The notes under the pieces: generated by a model
What the model was told of the DNA's origin: nothing
Seen by the model: the letters and a program-made list of their open reading frames with translations, nothing else
The model's database searches: none
In this document: positions 17,057 through 23,864 of the stretch, one piece after another
Position numbering within the stretch: position 1 is the first letter of the stretch
How the letters are laid out: each line of letters begins with the position of its first letter
Assembly (NCBI GenBank): GCA_012517475.1
Contig: JAAYUV010000005.1
Location: 1-37,234 of the forward strand
Length of the DNA: 37,234 nucleotides
Direction: 5' to 3'
Source of the DNA: Peptococcaceae bacterium
GTDB lineage: Bacteria > Bacillota > Desulfitobacteriia > Desulfitobacteriales > Syntrophobotulaceae
Position numbers and translations under genes: made by a program

Positions 17057-18265
17057 ATGAAAGTTTTATATTATCAGTGCGCAAGCGGTATAAGCGGGGA
17101 TATGAATCTGGGTGCTATGCTGGATTTAGGGATAGACCCGGAGTATTTGCTTAAGGAACTTAGCTTTCTGGGTTTGGGAGAAGAATATGAAATCAAAGTC
17201 CGGAGGGAAACAAGAAAAGGAATAGCAGGAACCAGATGTGAAGTTTGCCTTAAGGATCATGGAACAAACCATCAGGGGAAACACCAGCACCGGACAATAA
17301 GGGATATCGAGAAAATTATTGGAGAAAGCCAATTATCCGAAAGCATTAAAAACAGAAGCCTCAGGATGTTTCATCTGCTTGCAGATGCAGAAGCGCATGT
17401 TCATGGAATTGACCGAAATCAGGTCCACTTTCATGAGGTGGGTGCAACCGATGCCATTGTAGATATTGTGGGGACAGCCATTTGTTTGGAATACCTTCAG
17501 GTGGACAAAGTGGTCGCTTCTACGGTGGAACTAGGAGGAGGCTTCGTGAGCTGTGAACATGGATTGCTTCCTGTTCCGGCCCCTGCGGTATTGGAATTAC
17601 TAAAAGGGATACCGGTCAGTACAGGAAGGGTTGAACATGAAACAACCACCCCGACAGGGGCAGTTATATTGGTTGCTAACGCAGATGAATTTACGGATCA
17701 AATGAATTTACTTATTAATAAAGTAGGATATGGGGTAGGAAAAAAGGATTTTACTATTCCCAATGTCTTAAGGATTCTTCTGGGAACTCAGATCCCTAAA
17801 AATGAAGGAAAGGGTTCTGGCTTAACCGCAGATGCTGTTCAATATATGATTGAAACCAACATTGATGATATGAACCCGGAATTCTATGAACTGGCTGAAG
17901 AAAGATTGTTCGGGGCCGGAGCTCTGGACGTGTTTAAAACTCCCATTATTATGAAAAAAAGCCGGCCGGGGATAAAACTAAGCATCCTGACGGCAAAAGA
18001 AAATCTTGCAGCCGTAGAAGAAATTCTTTTGAGGGATACCAGCGCAATTGGGTTAAGAAAGTATTGTGTAGAGAAAGTGATCCTTCCCAGAACGATGAGG
18101 ACTGTCAAAACCAAATACGGTCCTGTTTCGATCAAAACGAGTTATTTGGAAGGAAAGAAAATAAAAGAAAAACCGGAGTATCATGATTGCAGGAGAATTG
18201 CCATAGAGAATAATCTCTCGCTTACAGAGGTCTATAAGGAAGTAGGAAAATACCTGGAAGAATGA
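17057..18265 (+). CDS. larC: Nickel-pincer cofactor biosynthesis protein LarC
   Basis: The 402-residue protein starts MKVLYYQCASGISGDMNLGA, the signature of LarC (formerly DUF111), the CTP-dependent enzyme that inserts nickel into the pincer nucleotide cofactor of lactate racemase and related LarA enzymes. A His-rich loop, DHGTNHQGKHQH, near residue 75 is typical. VHFHEVGATDAIVDIVG and the C-terminal METNIDDMNPEFYELAEERL region are intact, so both LarC1 and LarC2 parts are in one frame. LarB, LarE and LarA are not in this window. GAGGGG precedes the ATG. It lies 21 bases after the broken chemoreceptor and has no evident operon partner. Confidence 0.92.
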   Translation: MKVLYYQCASGISGDMNLGAMLDLGIDPEYLLKELSFLGLGEEYEIKVRRETRKGIAGTRCEVCLKDHGTNHQGKHQHRTIRDIEKIIGESQLSESIKNRSLRMFHLLADAEAHVHGIDRNQVHFHEVGATDAIVDIVGTAICLEYLQVDKVVASTVELGGGFVSCEHGLLPVPAPAVLELLKGIPVSTGRVEHETTTPTGAVILVANADEFTDQMNLLINKVGYGVGKKDFTIPNVLRILLGTQIPKNEGKGSGLTADAVQYMIETNIDDMNPEFYELAEERLFGAGALDVFKTPIIMKKSRPGIKLSILTAKENLAAVEEILLRDTSAIGLRKYCVEKVILPRTMRTVKTKYGPVSIKTSYLEGKKIKEKPEYHDCRRIAIENNLSLTEVYKEVGKYLEE

Positions 18266-18286
18266 GAGTACGATTGGATAGCATAG

Positions 18287-18440
18287 TTTAAGCAATTTAA
18301 ACAACTTGATTCAAAAACTTCGAAACAAGCCGGAAAAAGCTATTGAGTTATTCATCTCAGACCCAAGCCATTCTTTCCTGCGATATAAAAAAATCCAAGG
18401 AACAGATAACTTCTGTGAAATTAGTCATAGTAATGCTTAA
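18287..18440 (+). pseudogene. Remnant of a RelE/HigB-type toxin
   Basis: Two frames together read FKQFKQLDSKTSKQ and then EKAIELFISDPSHSFLRYKK followed by IQGTDNFCEISHS. The second part aligns with the intact toxin 500 bases downstream, which has DQNPKHPSLRTKKIKG and SDIYEASI at the same place. A frameshift near 18330 and the loss of both ends show it is decayed. It appears to be a degenerated paralogue of the neighbouring toxin. Confidence 0.65.
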
Positions 18441-18448
18441 GTAAACAA

Positions 18449-18477
18449 TTGCATTGTAAATCAATCCTGCATATAAT
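18449..18477 (+). promoter_or_regulatory. Probable sigma-A promoter of toxin-antitoxin operon
   Basis: TTGCAT (18449-18454) and TATAAT (18472-18477) are 17 bases apart and lie 45 bases upstream of the antitoxin start. Confidence 0.65.
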
Positions 18478-18521
18478 AAGAATGTAAGAAATTCGCATTT
18501 TCTACCAAGAGGTGAATTGTT

Positions 18522-18791
18522 ATGTTAACGGAAATTAGGAGTAGATCTCAAATTACTATTCCATCCGAAATTATCAAGAAACTTAATCTAAAACAAGGGG
18601 ATACTTTGGAAGTTGACGTTGAGGGTGATCAAATTATCTTACGTCCTGTTGTTGCAATCCCAAAAGATCAAACTTATTTTTGGACCAAAGAATGGCAACA
18701 GGAAGAAAAGCAAGTACAATCTGATATTGAAACTGACAAAATTAAGTATGCTAAATCAATAGATGAGTTATTTAAGGATTTAGGCCTATGA
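18522..18791 (+). CDS. AbrB/MazE-family antitoxin
   Basis: The 89-residue protein has a SpoVT-AbrB swapped-hairpin DNA-binding domain in residues 1-46: EIRSRSQITIPSEIIKKLNL, GDTLEVDVEGDQIIL. The C-terminal half is acidic and helical (EWQQEEKQVQSDIETDK, SIDELFKDLGL), as expected for a toxin-wrapping tail. AGAGGTG precedes the ATG. The stop overlaps the toxin start as ATGA. It should neutralise the toxin and repress the operon. Confidence 0.88.
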   Translation: MLTEIRSRSQITIPSEIIKKLNLKQGDTLEVDVEGDQIILRPVVAIPKDQTYFWTKEWQQEEKQVQSDIETDKIKYAKSIDELFKDLGL

Positions 18792-19084
18792 GATTCTATT
18801 ATTCCGATCTTTTTAAAGAGAAAGTGCAATTATTACACCCAGAAGTCAAAACAGCTTTAAAAAATAAGCTCGAATTAATGGATCAAAACCCTAAACATCC
18901 TTCCCTGAGAACCAAGAAGATAAAAGGATCTTCGGATATTTATGAAGCAAGTATAACGATGAATTATCGTATGACATGGCAGTATTATCAAGGTGGAATC
19001 CTTCTAAGAAATATCGGCGAACATGACAAAACACTAAAAAATCCTAATCCCAATATTCATCTCCGATATAATAATGTCAGCTAA
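18788..19084 (+). CDS. RelE/HigB-like type II toxin
   Basis: The 98-residue protein has the RelE/ParE-superfamily order: FKEKVQLLHPEVKTALKNKL helix, NPKHPSLRTKKIKG strand, then YEASITMNYRMTW and ILLRNIGEHDKTL, the usual final strand with GxHD. Members are mostly ribosome-dependent mRNA interferases; the activity here is inferred. Translation is coupled to the antitoxin by a 4-base overlap. The TAA stop lies inside the left edge of the palindromic repeat at 19079-19154. Confidence 0.85.
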   Translation: MRFYYSDLFKEKVQLLHPEVKTALKNKLELMDQNPKHPSLRTKKIKGSSDIYEASITMNYRMTWQYYQGGILLRNIGEHDKTLKNPNPNIHLRYNNVS

Positions 19085-19154
19085 CGTCTCGCCGGTTCCC
19101 GCAGCGCCTTAACTACATTCATCACCTTCTTAGTTGGGGGAACCGGAGTTAGGC
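19079..19154. repeat. attC-like palindromic repeat, copy A
   Basis: Read on plus, AGCTAAC (19079-19085) and GTTAGGC (19148-19154) are near-inverted outer boxes, the second fitting GTTRRRY exactly. Inside, CCGGTTCCC pairs with GGGAACCGG. The interior matches copy B in order: TTCCCGCAGC, CATTCAT, AGTTG then GGGAA. Size (76 bp) and boxes recall integron attC sites. However, the spacers between outer and inner arms are unequal (6 versus 1 bases), which is unusual. Confidence 0.5.
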
Positions 19155-19174
19155 GAAGAACTTTTCATTACTAA

Positions 19175-19750
19175 TTAAATATGAATTCCATTATCTGGCT
19201 TAGTTGATATTTTCAACTTACTTATCTTATTAAGTCGACTTCTATTATAACGTTGTAGCATAATAGGATATGCATGCATAAGTATGCTAAATCCAATCAA
19301 TAGGATTCCACTTATTATCATTCCTTTTGTTATAGATATTATAGCTGGGACAATAGCTATCAACATTGCTATTACATGAATAGTCTCAGCTCGTTGCATT
19401 TCTAGCTCCAGTAATTCGAGTGATATTTTTATATTATTGATTTGTATTTGAGGCGCTAAAACATGAAGCGGACCTCTACGTATTACATTTCGAAAAGCAA
19501 TAATGTCAAGTTTTTTATAGAGGACCATTTCATTTTTCCATTTTCCTATTTTATAATAACTCTCTGGGAGACGGAAATTTAGGAATAAATCGAGCACAGA
19601 AACAATAATAAGTATAGACCACGCAAAACATAATGCTGAAAAAGGAATAGCGATTTGGACTGAATGAAAGAACCAATATCCAGTCAGAGAGGTAAGTATA
19701 ATGCTTAACAATAGAAAAATGTACCTATTAAACTTCTTTCTCATTTCCAT
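19175..19750 (-). CDS. CrtO-like membrane acyltransferase family protein
   Basis: The 191-residue protein has N-terminal membrane helices (about residues 8-27 and 32-55), then NFRLPESYYKIGKWKNEMVL and YKKLDIIAFRNVIRRGPLH, then ETIHVIAMLIAI and two more helices ending HAYPIMLQRYNRSRLNK. This order fits glycosyl-diaponeurosporenoate acyltransferase (CrtO)-like membrane proteins. No carotenoid genes are nearby, so the substrate is unknown and the match may reflect only the wider family. ATG at 19750 is chosen for GAGAG eight bases upstream; a GTG at 19765 would add five residues. It is flanked on both sides by attC-like repeats. Confidence 0.55.
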   Translation of the reverse strand: MEMRKKFNRYIFLLLSIILTSLTGYWFFHSVQIAIPFSALCFAWSILIIVSVLDLFLNFRLPESYYKIGKWKNEMVLYKKLDIIAFRNVIRRGPLHVLAPQIQINNIKISLELLELEMQRAETIHVIAMLIAIVPAIISITKGMIISGILLIGFSILMHAYPIMLQRYNRSRLNKISKLKISTKPDNGIHI

Positions 19751-19780
19751 ATCCAATACTCTCACATAGAAAAAGTTTTT

Positions 19781-19851
19781 GCCTGACGTTCAAGCATTCC
19801 CGCAGCATCATAAAGCATTCATTGCTAAGTTGCGGGAATGCTGTGTTGAAT
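19781..19851. repeat. attC-like palindromic repeat, copy B
   Basis: GCATTCCCGCA (19794-19804) pairs perfectly with TGCGGGAATGC (19831-19841). The outer boxes are GCCTGAC (19781-19787) and GTTGAAT (19845-19851), the latter fitting GTTRRRY. The loop shares CATTCAT and AGTTG with copy A at matching positions. The two copies flank the minus-strand membrane gene. Confidence 0.5.
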
Positions 19852-19980
19852 ATCATGAATCTCGAGGAATTAGCGACGTGTGGTACTCTAAATTCAGCAG
19901 TTGCCATGGATGGAACCCTTTAAAATTCTCCTTGACTTATCTTGCAAAAACGATAAGCTATTCATTAGGAGGCGATAGTT

Positions 19981-20244
19981 TTGGATGATAAGGTAATGGA
20001 TCTTCTCGAAAAAATCCTTGAAAACCAAACCGAGGCTAATTCTCAGCTTAAAGAATTAACTTCTCGAGTCCAAAACATAGAAGCAAAAGTTGAAAATGAT
20101 TTAGGTTATAAAATCAAAGCTTTATTTGATGCTCGTGAAGTACAAAATGAAAAAAATGATACTATTATCAATGCCCTCGAAAGAATTGAAACTAAAATTG
20201 AAATCTTGCAAATGGAAACAGCCCATGTACGCAAAGTCAAATAA
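19981..20244 (+). CDS. Small coiled-coil protein
   Basis: The 87-residue protein uses a TTG start seven bases after AGGAGG (19968-19973). It is almost wholly heptad-patterned helix: LLEKILENQTEANSQLKELT, RVQNIEAKVEN, then a break at YKIKALFDAREVQ and a second helix with ALERIETKIEIL. Short proteins with this coil, IKALFD break and coil are common in Clostridia. Their function is unknown. A terminator-like hairpin follows. Confidence 0.75.
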   Translation: MDDKVMDLLEKILENQTEANSQLKELTSRVQNIEAKVENDLGYKIKALFDAREVQNEKNDTIINALERIETKIEILQMETAHVRKVK

Positions 20245-20252
20245 AAAGATTG

Positions 20253-20284
20253 AAGGAGTTTGTTCAAGGCTCCTTTTATTTTAC
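20253..20284 (+). terminator. Probable terminator after coiled-coil gene
   Basis: AAGGAG pairs with CTCCTT across an 11-base loop and is followed by TTATTTT. Short but well placed. Confidence 0.5.
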
Positions 20285-20325
20285 CCTATCCAAGTGGCGG
20301 GAACCGTTCTACGACGTATCGCTCT

Positions 20326-20526
20326 CTAACTAAAAGCTGGAGAGACAACTCCCGCTAAAATAATCAAAAGAGAAATAGCAGCAACTATACAGCTTATTAT
20401 CGATGCATTTTCATCTTTTACCATAGAAGCAATTGCATACACGAATGAAAATACAAATATAAACGGCCATACAAACCATGTCCAATAATAAAATATCCCT
20501 ATTCCTTTCATTAATCCAATCAACAA
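20326..20526 (-). CDS. Small hypothetical membrane protein
   Basis: The 66-residue product has two strong hydrophobic segments, about residues 8-33 (with FYYWTWFVWPFIFVFSFVYA) and 42-62. The TTG start is supported by AGGAGGAG eight bases upstream. I do not recognise a family. It is convergent with the coiled-coil gene and 90 bases from an unrelated repeat. Confidence 0.5.
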   Translation of the reverse strand: MLIGLMKGIGIFYYWTWFVWPFIFVFSFVYAIASMVKDENASIISCIVAAISLLIILAGVVSPAFS

Positions 20527-20617
20527 TTTATTTTCTCCTCCTAGTGAAATGTAAATGAGTTCTCATTTGTAATCCATATCATAAAACCAAAAATTGAACC
20601 TCGCATTATAGAGATGC

Positions 20618-20776
20618 GCCTAATATCTAACCCCTTAAAAAACAGTAAAACAGTTCCGCAATATTTGCTGCTCATCAAGATATTCTACATTTCTCCATAA
20701 TTTCCCTGTATAGAAGCTTTCAGTATATGAAAGCTTCTATACATTACGCAACCCTGCCTGAGATGGTTTATTAAGT
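20618..20776 (-). repeat. Short form of second repeat family
   Basis: On the minus strand this segment matches both ends of the longer element at 34674-35060: GGGTTGCGTAATGTATAG near one end, and CTTCTATACAGGGAAATTAT with the TTTTTTAAGGGGTTAG tail at the other. The middle 230 bases of the long form are absent. Instead GTATAGAAGCTTTC meets GAAAGCTTCTATAC as a tight palindrome. It ends six bases after the ABC-F stop codon and may also act as its transcript end. Confidence 0.75.
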
Positions 20777-20781
20777 TATTG

Positions 20782-22389
20782 TCATTGAGGCATGGATTTC
20801 ATTCTTTGCAGTAGCAAATGATATCTTTCATCCAGGGCCTTGTACTCGGATGGGATAATCATGGGATCGGAAAGTCTGCCTATAATTTCAGACAGTTCAT
20901 TTTGAATAAGAAGAAGCTCTTCCTGCCGTATATGCCCAGATCTTCTTTCCCGCTGCTCAAGTTCATCCAAATAATCCGAATATCCACCCTCAAAAGTGTG
21001 GAGCTGCTTGTCTCGGAAGGTGATGATCCGGTCCGCGGTGTTCTCTAAAAACCTTCGGTCATGGGAGACAAAAAGAATAGTCCCGGGATATTCATGGATG
21101 AGTTTATCCAGTGCTTCTCTGGAGCGAAGATCCAAAAAATTATCCGGTTCATCCAAAAGCAGAAGATTAGGACCTTCGGCAAGAATCTTAGCCAAAGTGG
21201 CTTTAACAATTTCGCCCCCGCTTAATAATCCGATGTTTTTATGGACACTGTCTCCCTTAAAGTTGAGCCGGCTGAGGATAATTCGGATTCCGGCCTCACT
21301 TAAGAGGCTTTTTTCACGGACATTTTGCAAAATGGTTTTTTCTTTATCCAGGATGTCAAGTTTTTGGCTAAAGTACCCCGGGATCAGACCGTTGGCGAAA
21401 GTGACTGCGGGATCGCCCGAAAACAGCGCCTTTAACAAGGTAGTCTTTCCCGTACCGTTTTCTCCGAGTAAAGCGGTTTTACTTCCGGTCGGCAAATGAA
21501 AATCCGACTTGTTAAGCAAAAGTTTATTTCTTGTTCTGAGTGTGAGTTCATGTACCTTCAGCGCACTTTTTCCTGTAATTTTCATGCAGGTCTGAAAATA
21601 TATCCGGATTTCCGGTTCGGAAACAGGCTTTTCTTTTACCTCCAATTTCTCCAGGCGGGTTTCCAGAGAATTGACCGATTGATGCAGTTTCTTTTGGATT
21701 TCTCCCGTACTCCTCTTATGGAGACGGGCTTCCGAATTGCCCATTCTTTTGGGGGTTTTGCGCAGCTGTTTTACGTTCTGCCTGCGTTCTTGAATTCTTG
21801 AGACAAGGCGTTCCCGTTCAGCCTGGTATTCGCTGTATTCCTTGTACGCGTTGATCCGTTCAAGCTCCTTGATCTTTTTATATTCGGCATAATTTCCGCT
21901 GTAAATATGAAATTGACCGTTGTCGATTTCCATGATTGTTGTGCAAAGACGATCAAGCAGTGTCCGGTCATGAGAGATAAGAAGAAGGGCTCCCGGGAAT
22001 GACGCCAATTTCTCTTCCACAAGTTGTATTCCGTTTAGATCCATACTGGTAGTTGGTTCATCGGCAAGAAGCAATCCGCAGTTTTTCTCCAGAGCGGTAA
22101 ACAGTTTTAAACGGCTTAGTTCACCTCCGCTCAGGTAGCTTGTTTTGGAACGTGCATCATAGTCTTGGATATCCAGTTGTTTCATATACGATAAGGAGGT
22201 GCGAAGTTCGACCTTCCCCTCATCAGGATGTATTTCCTGAGCCAGGATACCCATTAATGTTGATTTCCCGCAGCCATTGATTCCGACTAAGCCGATACGG
22301 TCCTGGTCATAAATCTTAAGGTCATCGATTTTAAAAAGAAGACGTTCGCCATAACTCTTTACAATGTTTTGGGCATGCAAGATAAGCAT
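20782..22389 (-). CDS. ABC-F ATPase, ribosomal-protection type
   Basis: The 535-residue cytosolic protein has two ABC ATPase domains and no membrane segments. Domain 1 has Walker A GINGCGKST, signature LSGGELSRLK and Walker B-region LLADEPTTSMD. Domain 2 has GENGTGKTT, LSGGEIVKA and LLLLDEPDNFLD. The charged linker between them (RIQERRQNVKQLRKTPKRMG) is the arm that enters the ribosomal exit-site region in antibiotic-resistance ABC-F proteins (Vga/Lsa/VmlR group). The DEPTTSMD sequence and size fit this group better than housekeeping EttA. The likely role is protection from drugs such as lincosamides, streptogramin A or pleuromutilins; the drug spectrum is not readable. Its start codon directly follows a terminator-like hairpin. 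Confidence 0.85.
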   Translation of the reverse strand: MLILHAQNIVKSYGERLLFKIDDLKIYDQDRIGLVGINGCGKSTLMGILAQEIHPDEGKVELRTSLSYMKQLDIQDYDARSKTSYLSGGELSRLKLFTALEKNCGLLLADEPTTSMDLNGIQLVEEKLASFPGALLLISHDRTLLDRLCTTIMEIDNGQFHIYSGNYAEYKKIKELERINAYKEYSEYQAERERLVSRIQERRQNVKQLRKTPKRMGNSEARLHKRSTGEIQKKLHQSVNSLETRLEKLEVKEKPVSEPEIRIYFQTCMKITGKSALKVHELTLRTRNKLLLNKSDFHLPTGSKTALLGENGTGKTTLLKALFSGDPAVTFANGLIPGYFSQKLDILDKEKTILQNVREKSLLSEAGIRIILSRLNFKGDSVHKNIGLLSGGEIVKATLAKILAEGPNLLLLDEPDNFLDLRSREALDKLIHEYPGTILFVSHDRRFLENTADRIITFRDKQLHTFEGGYSDYLDELEQRERRSGHIRQEELLLIQNELSEIIGRLSDPMIIPSEYKALDERYHLLLQRMKSMPQ

Positions 22390-22417
22390 AAAAAAACCTC
22401 CCCTGGTTCCGGAGAGG
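22390..22417 (-). promoter_or_regulatory. Terminator/SD hairpin before ABC-F gene (candidate attenuator)
   Basis: On the minus strand CCTCTCC pairs with GGGGAGG (one G-U pair) around GGAACCA, then seven T, then the ATG. The downstream arm GGGGAGG is also the Shine-Dalgarno sequence, exactly seven bases from the start. When formed, the hairpin would end transcription and hide the ribosome binding site. This is a plausible attenuator as known for vmlR/lsa-type genes. Confidence 0.75.
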
Positions 22418-22466
22418 AATATTTGCTAATTAACATCAACGCATTTTGAAGAAAGATAATACACCT

Positions 22467-22523
22467 TTAATTCAATAGCATTTTTTTCCACGGAACATTC
22501 ACTGAAATGGAGTAGGATACCAT
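22467..22523 (-). CDS. Possible 18-codon leader peptide of ABC-F gene
   Basis: An ATG at 22523 opens a short frame, MVSYSISVNVPWKKMLLN, ending 50 bases before the attenuator hairpin. Leader peptides on which drug-stalled ribosomes change RNA folding are known upstream of such genes. There is no strong Shine-Dalgarno sequence, so this is tentative. GAAATGG and CCATTTC (22504-22526) form a stem around its first codons. Confidence 0.25.
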   Translation of the reverse strand: MVSYSISVNVPWKKMLLN

Positions 22524-22585
22524 TTCAAAAAATAATGCATCTGGTGTTTTTACCCTTATTCAATTGCAGCTTACGGAATCAGCCA

Positions 22586-22678
22586 AGAAATAACCCAATC
22601 CGGAACAACGCAAAGATACAAGTTGTATCAACTTGTTACAAGGTCGTGTTGTTACTGTTTCACGGATTAGTTATTTCT
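22586..22678. repeat. 93-bp imperfect inverted repeat
   Basis: AGAAATAAC then AATCCG on the left mirror CGGATT then GTTATTTCT on the right. GATACAA-G-TTGTATC forms a further small hairpin inside. No coding potential. It lies between the exporter operon's 3' end and the ABC-F leader. Confidence 0.5.
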
Positions 22679-22743
22679 CATGTTACCTTTTGCAACCTCC
22701 TGCTTCAATTACAATCTTAGTGTAGAGGGAGAATGAAATAAAA

Positions 22744-23847
22744 TCAAGGGGTTAAGGGAGCAATTTTCTTCCCTTCTTTAAGGCCGTCCAGTTTCGGATT
22801 CAGAATAACCACCATGCCTTCTTCAAGTCCCTCGCTGATTGCCACATTCCTATCGTTCTCAAAACCCTTTTTTACAGGACAAATTGCTGCCTTGCCATTT
22901 TTGACCACCCAAAGAGCATCCCCGTTATTGTAAGGGAACAAAGCTGTCTTGGGAACGACAAGCTGGTTTTCAGCCTTGTCCAGGGTAAATTCCACATCCA
23001 GGGCATAGCCCGGTTTAAGAACCAGACCTTCAGGAATTTCAGGAATGATGGTTACTTTGAGGCGCTGTTCCACCAAGCCCAGGGTAGAGAGCTTTTCTAC
23101 GGCAGAAGGAGCGATCCGGTCCACTTTTCCGGAAAAAATCACGTTCCCGCTCTTGTTATTCTGGATTAATCTGACAGGCATTTTGGGCTGAATACGGGAG
23201 GCGTCTTCCGTAAGGACAAAAACTTCAACGGTAAAAGTATTTCCGCTGATAACCGACATCAAAGGGGCTCCCTGGGTAACAACCATTCCTTCTTTGATTT
23301 CGAGATTGGCTATTGTACCGGCTGCCGGGGAAGTGGCATTTCGCTGGGAGATCTGATATTTCAGCTGGTTAATCTGCTCTTTGACTACGGATATCAGTGC
23401 GGGATAATAATCGGAGTTAACGGTATTGGCAGCTTCTTCGTATTCTTTTTTGCTCAGCACTCCGGCATCATACAACAACTTTTTTGTCTCCAGGTCAATC
23501 GTCAGTTGCTGCAGGTCTTTTTGGGCTTCAATACTGCGCATCTGTGCCTGGAGGCTTTGGATCTGATAGCTTAATTCCTGATTGTCAATGCTGACGAGTA
23601 AATCACCTTGTTGAACGACGTCACCTTCCCGGACAGGGATACCGGTAATTTTGCCCCCGTAAACAGAATAGACCTTGGATTCTTTCTCAGCTCTGACAAT
23701 CCCTTCTTCTTTAAAGGTTTTGGCAATACTATCTTTTTTCACCGTCAGGAGTCCCGCTTGGAGAGGTCGGGTAAACTGAAAGATTGTGATGCTGAGGATT
23801 GCGATTAGGACCAAGGCTCCAAGGATTATTTTCCATTTCCATTTCAT
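22744..23847 (-). CDS. HlyD/MacA/YknX-like membrane-fusion adaptor
   Basis: The 367-residue protein has one N-terminal membrane anchor (residues 6-25), then a split lipoyl domain (GKITGIPVREGDVVQQGDLL and later PAAGTIANLEIKEGMVV), a helical hairpin between them (QIQSLQAQMRSIEAQKDL) and beta-barrel regions. This is the adaptor of MacAB/YknXYZ-type export systems. In a Gram-positive cell it would sit on the outer face of the membrane and assist the FtsX-type permease. GGGAGG lies upstream of the ATG, 17 bases after the permease gene. No clear terminator follows. Confidence 0.88.
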   Translation of the reverse strand: MKWKWKIILGALVLIAILSITIFQFTRPLQAGLLTVKKDSIAKTFKEEGIVRAEKESKVYSVYGGKITGIPVREGDVVQQGDLLVSIDNQELSYQIQSLQAQMRSIEAQKDLQQLTIDLETKKLLYDAGVLSKKEYEEAANTVNSDYYPALISVVKEQINQLKYQISQRNATSPAAGTIANLEIKEGMVVTQGAPLMSVISGNTFTVEVFVLTEDASRIQPKMPVRLIQNNKSGNVIFSGKVDRIAPSAVEKLSTLGLVEQRLKVTIIPEIPEGLVLKPGYALDVEFTLDKAENQLVVPKTALFPYNNGDALWVVKNGKAAICPVKKGFENDRNVAISEGLEEGMVVILNPKLDGLKEGKKIAPLTP

Positions 23848-23864
23848 TTTCTTTTTCCTCCCTG

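Noticed and set aside
19779-19988. 69-codon plus-strand frame
   Set aside because: It runs through the palindromic repeat; the real gene starts at the TTG at 19981 with its own AGGAGG.
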